From assembly GCF_900107965.1 (NCBI RefSeq), contig NZ_FNVU01000018.1, positions 1-64,000 of the forward strand: a stretch of DNA of 64,000 bases, written 5' to 3'. The position numbers and the translations under genes were made by a program. The stretch comes from Actinacidiphila yanglinensis (GTDB lineage: Bacteria; Actinomycetota; Actinomycetes; Streptomycetales; Streptomycetaceae). Positions 42,067 to 50,333 of the stretch are shown here, one piece after another (position 1 is the stretch's first letter; every line of letters begins with the position of its first letter). The notes below the pieces were generated by a model. That model was not told the DNA's origin, made no database searches, and worked only from the letters and a program-made list of their open reading frames with translations.

Positions 42067-42627
42067 TCAGCCGGCGGCGGCCGCCCGCGCCACCACCCGG
42101 AGGTACCGTTCGATCGCCAGATGCTGCAGCACCGCCGCCACCGGGCGGCCGAGCCGCGCGTACCAGGCCGCGGGCCGGGAGAACGCGGTGACCTCGAACC
42201 ACACCTCGCCGGCCGCGTCCATGCTCACGACGAAGGACTCCTCGCCGCGCTCCGGGTGCCCGGGCAGCGTGCCGTAGGCGAAACCGACCCGGTCCGGCTC
42301 CTCGACGGTCCACACCACCCGGCACGGGATCACCAGCCGGGCCGGCCGCACGCGCGGCAGGCCGATCCGCAGCAGCACCGTGGCGCCGGCCTCGACCCGC
42401 GCGGGCGGCGGGTGGATCGCGAACCCCGAGCCCAGCTGGGTCCCCCAGCCGAGTACGTAGGCGCCGGCGCGGTCCAGTACCGCTCGACCGTGGCCGAGGT
42501 GGACCCGGCGGCGGAGCCAGGCGTAGCCGGACGGCAGCGCGGCGGACCGGGTCGCGCCGACCTCCGGATAGGTGGGCGCGGCGGCGCAGGCGGCGAGGTG
42601 GCGGCGGCGCAGGTCGTTCGATCGCAT
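42067..42627 (-). CDS. DUF1990-family protein
   Basis: A 186-residue protein: YPEVGATRSAALPSGYAWLR, the HLGHGRAVLDRAGAYVLGW region and GTLPGHPERGEESFVVSMDA match DUF1990, a hydrophobic-ligand or lipid-related fold of unknown function found in actinomycetes and plants. The ATG at 42627 follows GGAGAGAG. It is transcribed away from the frameshifted HIT gene, 52 bases apart. Confidence 0.82.
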   Translation of the reverse strand: MRSNDLRRRHLAACAAAPTYPEVGATRSAALPSGYAWLRRRVHLGHGRAVLDRAGAYVLGWGTQLGSGFAIHPPPARVEAGATVLLRIGLPRVRPARLVIPCRVVWTVEEPDRVGFAYGTLPGHPERGEESFVVSMDAAGEVWFEVTAFSRPAAWYARLGRPVAAVLQHLAIERYLRVVARAAAAG

Positions 42628-42679
42628 CTCTCTCCATGCGGGGCTGCCGCTCCCCCGGGGTGGTGGGAGCGTGGTTCCC

Positions 42680-43121
42680 GTGCCCTGCATCTTCTGTCAG
42701 CTCATCCGCGAGGGTGATGGGCGGGCCGGTGGCCCGTGAGACCGCGGCGTGCGCGTTCCTCCCGCTCGGTCCTCTCGCTCCGGGGCACACCCTGGTGGTG
42801 CCGACGTCCCCTGTCGCCGATGTCTTCACGACGCCCGGGACCGTGCCGGCCGAGACCGTCGCGCTGGTAGGGCGCGTCGCGAGGGCCATGCGCTCCGGGC
42901 CGGGCGCGACCGGCGTGAACGTCCTCAACGCCAGTGGCCCGGGGTCGGACCAGTCCATGCACCACCTGCACTTCCATGTCGTTCCGCGGTGGGTGGACGA
43001 CGGGATCTCCACCTGGCCGACCGGGCGGTCGCAGCACCGGTTCACCGGCGACCCGGCCGGGCGGCCGGCCGAGGCCATGGCGGTCAAGGCCACGGCGGTC
43101 GAGCAGGGCCGCACCGGCTGA
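42680..43121 (+). pseudogene. HIT-family hydrolase gene with a frameshift
   Basis: From GTG 42680 the frame reads PCIFCQLIREGDGRAGGP and hits TGA; this is the normal HIT N-terminus with its CxxC. The family continues in another frame from about 42727: VARETAACAFLPLGPLAPGH, TLVVPTSPVADVF, and the signature HHLHFHVVPRW (HxHxHxx). Restoring two bases (as in RAWVARET) would rejoin the halves. Either a decayed nucleotidyl hydrolase/transferase, a sequencing error, or programmed frameshifting (unlikely). A start in the second frame could only give a protein without the CxxC. Confidence 0.75.
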
Positions 43122-43185
43122 ACCGGAGCCCGTTCACCGCGGGGTGAGGCCGGGGCACGGCGGCGGCCCGGGGCCAATGGACGTC

Positions 43186-44127
43186 TCAGCGGCGCACGTC
43201 GGTCAACCGCTCCGACAGGTCCCACAGGCGGCGGGCGTTCTCGGGGTCGAGGGCGTAGTCGGCGACGCCGCGGCGCACGCCAGGCGTGAACGGGCCCGCT
43301 TCCTGGCAGTCCTCGAAGTACGTGCCGGTCACTCCCCCGACCAGGGGTGATGCGGCCAGCAGCACGGAGGTGGCGGCGCCCTGCTCCACGGTCTTCTCCG
43401 AGACGCCGCTCTTGCCCGACGGGTCGAAGGAGGCGGGCGGCGCGTCCATGTGGCGGCCGAGGCCCGTGCCCCAGATCCGGCCCGGGTTGAGTGCGTTGAC
43501 GGTGATGCCGTCGGCGGCCCAGCGCTTGGCGGCCTCCACGGCGAAGAGGATGTTCGCGGTCTTGGACTGGGCGTAGGCCAGCCACGGGTCGTACGGTTCC
43601 GCGGTGAAGTCGGGGTCCTCGAAGCGGACGGGCCCGTTGACGTGACCGACCGAGCTGACGACGACCACGCGGGCGTCCCGGGCCCGGGCGAGGGCGTCGT
43701 GCAGGCCGACGGTGAGCGCGAAGTGGCCCAGGTGGTTGGTGGCGAACTGCAGCTCGCGGCCCGCGGGGGTGCGCCGCTCCGGGGTGGCCATGATCCCGGC
43801 GTTGTCGACCAGGATGTGCAGCGGCCCGGTCCAGCCGGCGACGAACGCGGCGACGGAATCGGGGTCCGAGAGGTCCAGCTGCCCGGCCGTGGTGGAGGTG
43901 TTGCCGGTCTCGGTGGCGATCTCCTGGGCGACGGTGGCGGCCGCCTCCAGGGTCCGGCCGGTGACGGTCACCTCGGCACCCGCCGAGGCGAGTGCGCGGG
44001 CGGTCTCCCGGCCCAGGCCGCCGGTGGCGCCGGTCACGACGGCGCGGCGGCCGGTGAGGTCGACGCCGGCGATGACCTCGGCCGCCGTGGACTGCGCGCC
44101 GAAGGGGGTGGTGACTGGCTGTGTCAT
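43186..44127 (-). CDS. Short-chain dehydrogenase/reductase (retinol-dehydrogenase-like)
   Basis: A 313-residue SDR: RAVVTGATGGLGRETARALA (TGxxxGxG), LVDNAGIMATPE (NAG), VVVVSSVGHVNG, and YAQSKTANILF (YxxxK), so the catalytic Ser-Tyr-Lys set is complete. It belongs to the WWOX/RDH-like group; substrate unknown. Adjacent to a divergent TetR gene with two matching operators, it is the likely target of that repressor. ATG 44127 with AAGGA nine bases upstream. Confidence 0.9.
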   Translation of the reverse strand: MTQPVTTPFGAQSTAAEVIAGVDLTGRRAVVTGATGGLGRETARALASAGAEVTVTGRTLEAAATVAQEIATETGNTSTTAGQLDLSDPDSVAAFVAGWTGPLHILVDNAGIMATPERRTPAGRELQFATNHLGHFALTVGLHDALARARDARVVVVSSVGHVNGPVRFEDPDFTAEPYDPWLAYAQSKTANILFAVEAAKRWAADGITVNALNPGRIWGTGLGRHMDAPPASFDPSGKSGVSEKTVEQGAATSVLLAASPLVGGVTGTYFEDCQEAGPFTPGVRRGVADYALDPENARRLWDLSERLTDVRR

Positions 44128-44252
44128 GGTGCTGTTCCTTTTCCGTTCGGTCCTGCTGGTCCCGTCGATCCCGCCGATTCCGGGAGGTTCCGGGGATTCC
44201 CGCGATTGCCGGCCCCGCGGGTGGGCGCACGGGGCGGGGTCGCCTACGATGG

Positions 44253-44309
44253 ACATAAGCGGATGCGGGTCCGCTTATGTTTCGACTATAAGCGGAGCCG
44301 GGTCCGCTT
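44253..44309. promoter_or_regulatory. Two TetR operators in tandem
   Basis: First site: perfect 11-base arms ACATAAGCGGA (44253-44263) and TCCGCTTATGT (44270-44280) around TGCGGG. Second site: AAGCGGA (44290-44296) and TCCGCTT (44303-44309) around GCCGGG. Centres are 33 bases apart, close to three helical turns. Both lie between the divergent SDR and TetR genes. Confidence 0.8.
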
Positions 44310-44322
44310 GCAAGGAGGACCG

Positions 44323-44880
44323 ATGCCGCGCTCGCTGCGGGCGGATGCCCAGGCCAACCACGACCGCCTGCTGGAGGTCGCCGCCCGCGCCTTCGCCGAG
44401 CACGGCGCCGACGCCTCCCTGAAGGCGATCGCCGCCGAGGCCGGGGTCGGGATCGGCACCCTCTACCGCCGGTTCCCCGCCCGCGAGGATCTCGTCGAGG
44501 CCACCTACCGCAACGAGACCGACCGGCTCTGCGCGTCGGCCCCGGAACTGCTCGCGGACCGCGCGCCCCTCGCCGCCCTGCGGGACTGGGCCGAGGCGTT
44601 CGTCGACTACATGCTGACCAAGCAGGGCATGGCCGACGCCCTGCCCGCGATCCTCGCCGCCCGCGAGGGCCTGCGCGCCCACTCCCGCGACGCGCTGGGC
44701 CAGGCCGTGACCGCGCTGCTGGACGCCGGGACCGCCGCCGGGCAGGTACGCGAGGACGCCGCGCCGAACGACGTCCTCATGGCGCTCGGCGGCATCACCC
44801 TCATCAGCGGCCACGAGAACCAGCGCGACCTCGCCTCGCGCCTCATCACCCTCTTCATCGAGGGCATCGCCACCGGCTGA
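44323..44880 (+). CDS. TetR-family transcriptional repressor
   Basis: A 185-residue TetR protein. The N-terminal helix-turn-helix region is LLEVAARAFAEHGADASLK, then IAAEAGVGIGTLYRRFPARE, ending in DLVEA. The C-terminal ligand-binding part is all-helical (AEAFVDYMLTKQGMADALPA). AAGGAGG lies at 44312-44318. Two inverted repeats just upstream are candidate binding sites, giving autoregulation and control of the SDR gene. Confidence 0.92.
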   Translation: MPRSLRADAQANHDRLLEVAARAFAEHGADASLKAIAAEAGVGIGTLYRRFPAREDLVEATYRNETDRLCASAPELLADRAPLAALRDWAEAFVDYMLTKQGMADALPAILAAREGLRAHSRDALGQAVTALLDAGTAAGQVREDAAPNDVLMALGGITLISGHENQRDLASRLITLFIEGIATG

Positions 44881-44890
44881 GGGCCCCCGG

Positions 44891-45064
44891 TCACCGGCCC
44901 GCCGTCCCGGTGAATTCCCGCAGTCGCTCCAGAACCTGCTCCGGCTGCTCCTCGGAGAGCCAGTGCCCGGAGTGCTCGATCGGTCGGACGGTGACGTTCT
45001 CGGCGACCTCGGCGAGCATCTCCTCGGCAACCGGCAGGAAGAAGCTCGCGGTCCCCCCGATACG
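44891..45064 (-). pseudogene. Alpha/beta hydrolase, C-terminal remnant
   Basis: The minus frame reads GGTASFFLPVAEEMLAEVAE, NVTVRPIEHSGHWLSEEQPE, QVLERLREF. This is the last third of an alpha/beta hydrolase with the catalytic His (SGHW). The preceding codons (MASSPGRGGAVG) are junk-like, and no N-terminal part with the nucleophile elbow exists nearby. A 5'-truncated gene. Confidence 0.65.
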
Positions 45065-45181
45065 CCGCCCTACCGGCCCGACGGCACCGCCGCGCCCGGG
45101 CGATGAGGCCATCGCTCGTCACGTCGGCCGCAGGAGCGGCTCCGCCGTGGCGACCTCGTCGGGGCGGGGGAAGAGGGGGGT

Positions 45182-46261
45182 TCAGCGGGGGCGAGGGAAG
45201 GCGGTGCCGTCGAAGAGTTTGCGGGCGGTGCGCACGAGCGCGGCGCCGCGCACCCGGGGCGGCACCGCGGTCGTGTCCAGGTCGACGGCGACCTCGAAGC
45301 GGCCCGCGGGGTGCTCGATGGCCATCGGCGTCCCGTCGTCGGGCAGATGGGCCATCTCCCGTCCCACCGCCCCGTCCAGCAGCAGCGCGGTGGCCACGGT
45401 GACGGCGCCGAGCACGCCGATCGACGCGTGCGGGCGGACCGGGATGAACGTGCGGGTGCTGATGGTGCCGCCGTCACGTGGGGGCGCGACCAGTGTGGTC
45501 TTGGGGATGGACGTCCCGGTGACCTCGCCGAGCCCCATCGCCTTGCCGGCCGCGCGCCGCAGCACCTGGACACGTTCCAACAGCTCGACGTCGGCGGCGA
45601 GTTCGGCAGGGCTCTCGTATCCGGTGATCCCGAGGTCGCGGGCGTCGGCGAGGACCACCGGCATGCCGTTGTCGATGCAGGTGACGGTGGTGCCCTCGAT
45701 GACGTCGGTGGTGCGCCCCGTGGGCAGCAGGGCGCCGCAGGCCGATCCCTCGGTGTCGGCGAAGCCGATCCGCACCGGGGCGGCGCCGCCCGGGACGCCG
45801 TCGATGGCAGTGGAGCCCGCGTAGTCGACGCGCCCGCCGGGAGTGGGGAAGGCGACGGTGGCCAGGCTGCCCGAGTTGACCATGTGCACCCGCACCCGGG
45901 TGTGCTCGGCGCCGGGCGTCACGAGCCCGCGTTCCACCGCGAAGGGACCGACCGCGGCCAGCAGGTTGCCGCAGTTCTGCCGGTCGGAGACGGCGGCCTC
46001 CTCGACCGCGACCTGGAGGAACAGGTAGTCGACGTCCGCGCCGGGCTCGGCGGAGGGCGCGACGACGGCGACCTTGCTCGTCAGGGGGTGGGCGCCGCCC
46101 AGGCCGTCGATCTGGCGGGGGTCCGGGGAGCCCATCACCCGCAGCAGCAACGCGTCGCGTTCCGCCGGGTCGCGGGGCAGGTCCCCCGCCAGGAAGAAGG
46201 CGCCCTTGGAGGTGCCGCCGCGCATGAGCATGCACCGCAGCTCCGAGTGGGTCGACTCCAT
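45182..46261 (-). CDS. galD: PrpF/GalD-family tautomerase (4-oxalomesaconate tautomerase-like)
   Basis: A 359-residue protein of the PrpF/DapF-like fold: RCMLMRGGTSKGAFFLAGDL, QIDGLGGAHPLTSKVAVV, and RQNCGNLLAAVGPFA with the catalytic-type Cys in NCGN. GalD interconverts keto and enol 4-oxalomesaconate in gallate degradation; PrpF isomerises aconitate. The GalD reading is preferred because galC- and galB-like genes are in the same operon, 103 bases upstream. The name rests on context more than on sequence alone. Confidence 0.8.
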   Translation of the reverse strand: MESTHSELRCMLMRGGTSKGAFFLAGDLPRDPAERDALLLRVMGSPDPRQIDGLGGAHPLTSKVAVVAPSAEPGADVDYLFLQVAVEEAAVSDRQNCGNLLAAVGPFAVERGLVTPGAEHTRVRVHMVNSGSLATVAFPTPGGRVDYAGSTAIDGVPGGAAPVRIGFADTEGSACGALLPTGRTTDVIEGTTVTCIDNGMPVVLADARDLGITGYESPAELAADVELLERVQVLRRAAGKAMGLGEVTGTSIPKTTLVAPPRDGGTISTRTFIPVRPHASIGVLGAVTVATALLLDGAVGREMAHLPDDGTPMAIEHPAGRFEVAVDLDTTAVPPRVRGAALVRTARKLFDGTAFPRPR

Positions 46262-46364
46262 GGCATCGCCTTTCTCGTCGGGGCATGGGAGGCGTCAGGG
46301 CATGGGAGGCGTCGGGGCCGTGGGCTCGTCAGGGCCGTCGCGTGCGGAGTCGGGGGGACGCCGC

Positions 46365-47081
46365 TCAGGAGCCGGTGCGTCGGGCGTACTCCTCGGCGCT
46401 GATGTACTCGATGCCCAGGTCGGCCAGCCGGTCGCGCAACCCGTAGCGGTCCAGGCCGAGTTCGCCGGCCCGGAAGGCCGCACGGGCGGCCTCCTCCTTC
46501 TCGGTGCGGGCCCGGGCCGCCGTCACCGCGCGGGCGGCGTCCTCACGCCCGACGCACAGGACACCGTCGTCGTCGGCGAGGACCACGTCACCGGGCCGGA
46601 TCACCTGGCCGCCGATGGTGACGGGGACGTTGACCGAGCCGGGCGTGGCCTTGACGGTGCCCTGGGCGCTGACGGCCGCCGACCAGACGGGGAAGCCCAT
46701 CGCGTGCAGCTCGGCGACGTCGCGCACGCCCGCGGCGGTGACGAGACCGCGGACCCCGCGGCGGGCCAGCGCGGTGCCGAAGAGTTCTCCGAACATGCCG
46801 TCCGTCGATGGCGAGTTGGTGGCGACCACGAGGATGTCGCCGGGCCGGCACTGCTCGACCGCCACGTGGATCATGAGGTTGTCGCCGGGCCAGGACAGCA
46901 CGGTCACCGCGGTCCCCGCGATGCGCGAGCCCAGGTGGACCGGGCGGATCCCCGGTCCGAGGCAGCCGGTGCGGCCCAGGGCCTCGTGCACGGTCGCCAC
47001 GTCGTGGCCGGCCAGTGCGTCGACGTGCTCGGCCGCCGCACGCGGCGGGTCCGTGACGACCACGTTCCCCACCCGCGTCAT
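46365..47081 (-). CDS. galC: RraA-like 4-carboxy-4-hydroxy-2-oxoadipate aldolase (GalC/LigK type)
   Basis: A 238-residue RraA-family class II aldolase. GELFGTALARRGVRGLVTAA, followed by GVRD, is the metal/pyruvate-binding G-x20-R-D motif. GTVKATPGSVNVPVTIGGQV and PGDVVLADDDGVL are further family blocks. GalC splits 4-carboxy-4-hydroxy-2-oxoadipate into pyruvate and oxaloacetate. The ATG at 47081 overlaps the TGA of the galB-like gene (47078-47081), so they are coupled. Confidence 0.85.
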   Translation of the reverse strand: MTRVGNVVVTDPPRAAAEHVDALAGHDVATVHEALGRTGCLGPGIRPVHLGSRIAGTAVTVLSWPGDNLMIHVAVEQCRPGDILVVATNSPSTDGMFGELFGTALARRGVRGLVTAAGVRDVAELHAMGFPVWSAAVSAQGTVKATPGSVNVPVTIGGQVIRPGDVVLADDDGVLCVGREDAARAVTAARARTEKEEAARAAFRAGELGLDRYGLRDRLADLGIEYISAEEYARRTGS

Positions 47082-47857
47082 GCCAGCACCGCCGTGGTCT
47101 GCGGGTACAGCCGCACGTACGCCTCGGCCATGCAGCTGTGGTGCAGGCCGAGGTTGGGGCCGGCGTTGCGCTTGAGCTGCACGCCGCGGCGTCTGGCGAG
47201 GTCGGTGTAGTAGTCCCACATGTGCTGCTGGGCGCGCAGGCACTCCATGGCCTTGCGCTTGCGGTCGAAGACCGGGCTGATGTCCAGCAGCGTGTCCGGC
47301 TTGAAGTCGCACTGCTCGGGCTGGTGCGGCTCGAAGAGGAAGACGGGCGGTGCGCCGAGCGGATCTCCGGGTGCGTCGTAGCCGACGGCCTGGGCCAGGA
47401 TCCTGGCCTGGAGGGCCATCCGGGCGGCCGCCGGATGGTCGCCGTTGTACGGGTCGGCGAGCGTGTGCGTCAGGACGACGGCGGGTTCGACCTCGCGGTG
47501 GACGCGCACCAGACGGTCGGTCAGCTCCGGGGTCTCGATGAGCGGGTAGTCACCCGCGTCGAAGAACTCGATCTCCGCGCCGAGTTCACCGGCCGCCCGC
47601 TCCGCCTCGTCCCGGCGCAGCGCCTTGATCTCGGCCAGGCTCCTGCCCTCGCGCCAGGCGGCGGCCGATTCGCCGCGCTCGCCGAAGCTCAGGCACACGA
47701 CCTTGGCGCGGTGGCCGGCGGCCGCGGTCAGCGCGAGAGCGCCGCCGGCCCGCCAGACAAAGTCGCCGGCATGGGCACTGACCACCAGCAGCGGTCCGGT
47801 GGCTCCGCTCGCGGCAACCGCCGGGGCCGGCTCGCTCGATCCGCTCGATTCGCTCAT
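47078..47857 (-). CDS. galB: PIG-L-fold 4-oxalomesaconate hydratase (GalB-like)
   Basis: A 259-residue LmbE/PIG-L-fold protein. The usual AHPDDE zinc motif is replaced by SAHAGDFVWRAGG, as I recall for GalB hydratases, and YNGDHPAAARMALQARI supplies the other histidine. GalB hydrates 4-oxalomesaconate to 4-carboxy-4-hydroxy-2-oxoadipate. It is the first gene of the minus-strand operon; ATG 47857 follows GAGAGG. The ring-cleaving dioxygenase (GalA or LigAB) is not in this window. Confidence 0.83.
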   Translation of the reverse strand: MSESSGSSEPAPAVAASGATGPLLVVSAHAGDFVWRAGGALALTAAAGHRAKVVCLSFGERGESAAAWREGRSLAEIKALRRDEAERAAGELGAEIEFFDAGDYPLIETPELTDRLVRVHREVEPAVVLTHTLADPYNGDHPAAARMALQARILAQAVGYDAPGDPLGAPPVFLFEPHQPEQCDFKPDTLLDISPVFDRKRKAMECLRAQQHMWDYYTDLARRRGVQLKRNAGPNLGLHHSCMAEAYVRLYPQTTAVLA

Positions 47858-47909
47858 ATCGCCTCTCCACACAGCCCCGCCGGGACGGTCGTCGGGGGAA
47901 ACGATCGCC

Positions 47910-47938
47910 ACGCTAGATTCTGGCTACGTGATTGTCAA
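47910..47938 (-). promoter_or_regulatory. Promoter of the galBCD-like operon
   Basis: Read on the minus strand: TTGACA (47938-47933), 17 bases, TAGCGT (47915-47910). It is embedded in an AT-rich stretch (TTGTCAACAATTTTCGACAC, 47933 onward) that is unusual here and may hold the regulator site. The divergent MFS gene starts at 48088. Confidence 0.65.
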
Positions 47939-48087
47939 CAATTTTCGACACAACCATTGCGCCATTGTTCGCACCGGTCTACAGTCGCCGGACCTTCACC
48001 CGTTCGTGCGCCGGTGCCGGCAGGCATCCGCGGCAAACACACCCCACCTGAGAAGACAACGACGTTCTCCATCGACAAGGGGTCACC

Positions 48088-49704
48088 GTGTCCATCCCAC
48101 TGTCGGCAGCCGGAACTCCGAGCGCCGCTCCGCGCAGGTCGACCGCCCACACCAGCCTCAACGCGGCCACGATCGTCGCCGTGGGGTTCGCGGTCTGCCT
48201 GGCCCAGATCGGCCTGGCCGTCCCCGCGACGCTGAACGGGACCTTCCAGACGGTCCTGCACCCCACGGGGGCCTCGCAGTTGGACTGGATATCCGACTGC
48301 ACCCTGCTGCCGATCGCGGCGCTGGAGCTCACCTTCGGCGTCCTCGGCGACCTCTTCGGCCGCAAGAAGCTGCTCGTCGGCGGCGCCCGCCTGCTCCTCG
48401 TCGGCGAGATCATCTCCGGCACCACCACCGGCATCGCCCAGATGTACGTCGGCCAGATCATCGCCGGGCTCGGCTCCGCCACCCTGTTCCCGACGACGCT
48501 GGCGATCATCGCCTCCGGCAGCCGTACCCACGCCTCCCGCGCGCGCATGATCGCCCTGTGGGCGGCGCTGCTGTCCACCGGCAACTTCATCGCCCCGATG
48601 CTCGGCGGCCTCACCGCCACCTACGGGAGCTGGCGCACGGCCTTCTGGATCATCGCAGGACTGGCCGCCGCGGACGCCGTGTTCAGCTACTCCTTCGCCA
48701 CCGACTCCCGCTCCCCCGAGGGGCGTTCGCTGGACGTGCCCGGCCAGGTCACCATCGGCGTGGCACTCTTCGCGCTGCTCTACGCGGTGATCGAAGGGCC
48801 CACGGCCGGCTGGGGAAGCCCGGTGATCATCGCGTCCTTCGCCGTCGCCGCGGCGCTGCTCGTCGCCTTCGTGGTGATCGAGACCCGGGTGGCCGACCCG
48901 CTGTTGCGCATGGACCTGTTCCGCAACCGGGCCTTCGCGCTGGCCTCGGCGGTCACGGTGCTCGGCATGTTCTCCTTCCTCGGCACCGCCTACGCCATCA
49001 GCATCCGCATGGAGGTCATCCAGCACCAGAGCGCGATGCGCACCGCCTTCGCGTTCATCCTCCTCAGCGGCCTCACGATCTTCCTGCTCCCGCTCACCTC
49101 GTTCATGATGGCCCGCTACCAGGCCCGCTGGATCCTGGGCGGCGGCTTCCTGCTCATGGCCGTCGGCCAGTTCCTCGCCTCCGCCCTGCCGATCACGCGC
49201 ACCTCGCTGCCGTCCCTGATCCTGCCGATGGGGCTGGTCGGCGTCGGCTTCTCCTTCGCGGTGTCCTCGGTCACCGCCACCGTCGTGAACACGGTGCCCA
49301 AGACGCTGGCGGGCATGGCCGCGGCGACCACCAGCATGGTGCGCGACTTCGGCTTCGCCATGGGCCCCGCGCTCATCGGGGCCATCGCGCTCAGCAGGGC
49401 GGCCGGCCGCTTCCACTCCGACCTGGCGGGGGACACCGCCCTGGCACCGGTCCGGAAGGCGGCGGAGGAGGCGGGCCCGGTCGCCAGCAACTCCGTGCCG
49501 CCGGACGTCCCGTTCAGCAAGGCCGCGCCCGTCGCGGTGAAGGCCCTGGACCACGGCTACTCGCTCGGCTTCCTCATCGTCGGCATCGCCGCACTCGTGT
49601 GCTGCGTGGTGACCGTCGCCGCGCTCGGCGGCAAGAAGGAGCAGGAGGCCGAGGTGGCCATGATCGAGGCCGAGGCGGGCCCCGAGCCCGAGCCCGCCGC
49701 CTGA
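48088..49704 (+). CDS. MFS transporter, DHA2-like (14 membrane segments)
   Basis: A 538-residue major facilitator protein. The loop 2-3 signature is GVLGDLFGRKKLLVGG, motif C-like segments are ALLSTGNFIAPMLGG, and about 14 hydrophobic stretches fit the drug:H+ antiporter-2 family. A Glu/Ala-rich cytoplasmic tail ends the protein. GTG 48088 follows AAGGGG by five bases. Being divergent from the gal genes it may import or export gallate or related aromatics, though DHA2 members mostly export drugs. Confidence 0.88.
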   Translation: MSIPLSAAGTPSAAPRRSTAHTSLNAATIVAVGFAVCLAQIGLAVPATLNGTFQTVLHPTGASQLDWISDCTLLPIAALELTFGVLGDLFGRKKLLVGGARLLLVGEIISGTTTGIAQMYVGQIIAGLGSATLFPTTLAIIASGSRTHASRARMIALWAALLSTGNFIAPMLGGLTATYGSWRTAFWIIAGLAAADAVFSYSFATDSRSPEGRSLDVPGQVTIGVALFALLYAVIEGPTAGWGSPVIIASFAVAAALLVAFVVIETRVADPLLRMDLFRNRAFALASAVTVLGMFSFLGTAYAISIRMEVIQHQSAMRTAFAFILLSGLTIFLLPLTSFMMARYQARWILGGGFLLMAVGQFLASALPITRTSLPSLILPMGLVGVGFSFAVSSVTATVVNTVPKTLAGMAAATTSMVRDFGFAMGPALIGAIALSRAAGRFHSDLAGDTALAPVRKAAEEAGPVASNSVPPDVPFSKAAPVAVKALDHGYSLGFLIVGIAALVCCVVTVAALGGKKEQEAEVAMIEAEAGPEPEPAA

Positions 49705-49831
49705 GCGCGCGGCCAGCCTGATCCCGCCGCCTGAGCCGCCTCCGAAAGCGCCGCCCGAGCCCGCAGCCCGCCCTCGCCTGAGCTCCCCACCTGAGCCGCG
49801 GACCTCCGTTCGGCCACGAATCAGGAGTTCG

Positions 49832-50256
49832 ATGCCCCTGCGAGCGTCCCGGCACCGCACCCGGTACACCGGGGCGGCCTGCGGTCTCGCGCCGGCCGTC
49901 GCCCTGAGCCCGAGCCTTCCGGGGTCGGGCGGGCCGGCTGTCACCAAGGCCACGGCGGCCGGCGCCCTCAGCGCCGTCACCGCGTGGGTCACCAAGGGAC
50001 AGGCGCCCACCGACCTGCTGGCGTCCACCGTCGACCGCGGCGGCACGACCACCGCGACGTGACCCGTCTACGCCTGTCCCGACATCACGGTCGACAGCAC
50101 CGGCAGCCCCGTCGACCAGGCCGCGAGCTGCACCCCGCGCCGCTCGGCCGCGGCGGCGGACCTGCACGTCTCCTGGCCCGGCTCCTTCCGCCCCGGCCAG
50201 AGACCGTCAGCTCGTGGGTCGACGGGCGCTGGGTCACCCGTCCCGGAAAGAGCTGA
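49832..50256 (+). pseudogene. Tannase/feruloyl-esterase-family gene, heavily deleted
   Basis: The frame from ATG 49832 begins like a signal peptide (RYTGAACGLAPAVALSPS) and then jumps to AVTAWVTKGQAPTDLLAS, which matches the C-terminal tannase motif (W-x-x-x-G-x-A-P-x-x-L/I-x-A-S). It continues to TTTAT, then TGA, then PVYACPDITVDSTGSPVDQA; the family has TRPLCPYP...GSGS..DAA here, so TGA is CGA mutated. A later frameshift leads to ETVSSWVDGRWVTRPGKS and a stop. The catalytic middle is gone. Tannases release gallate from tannins, which fits the gal genes next door. Confidence 0.55.
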
Positions 50257-50333
50257 TGCTTCTCCGCCGGCGGGAGTCGGGTGACCTGGGGCACCCGGCT
50301 CCCGCCGCCGGGCGACCCGGGCTCCGGTCCGGC

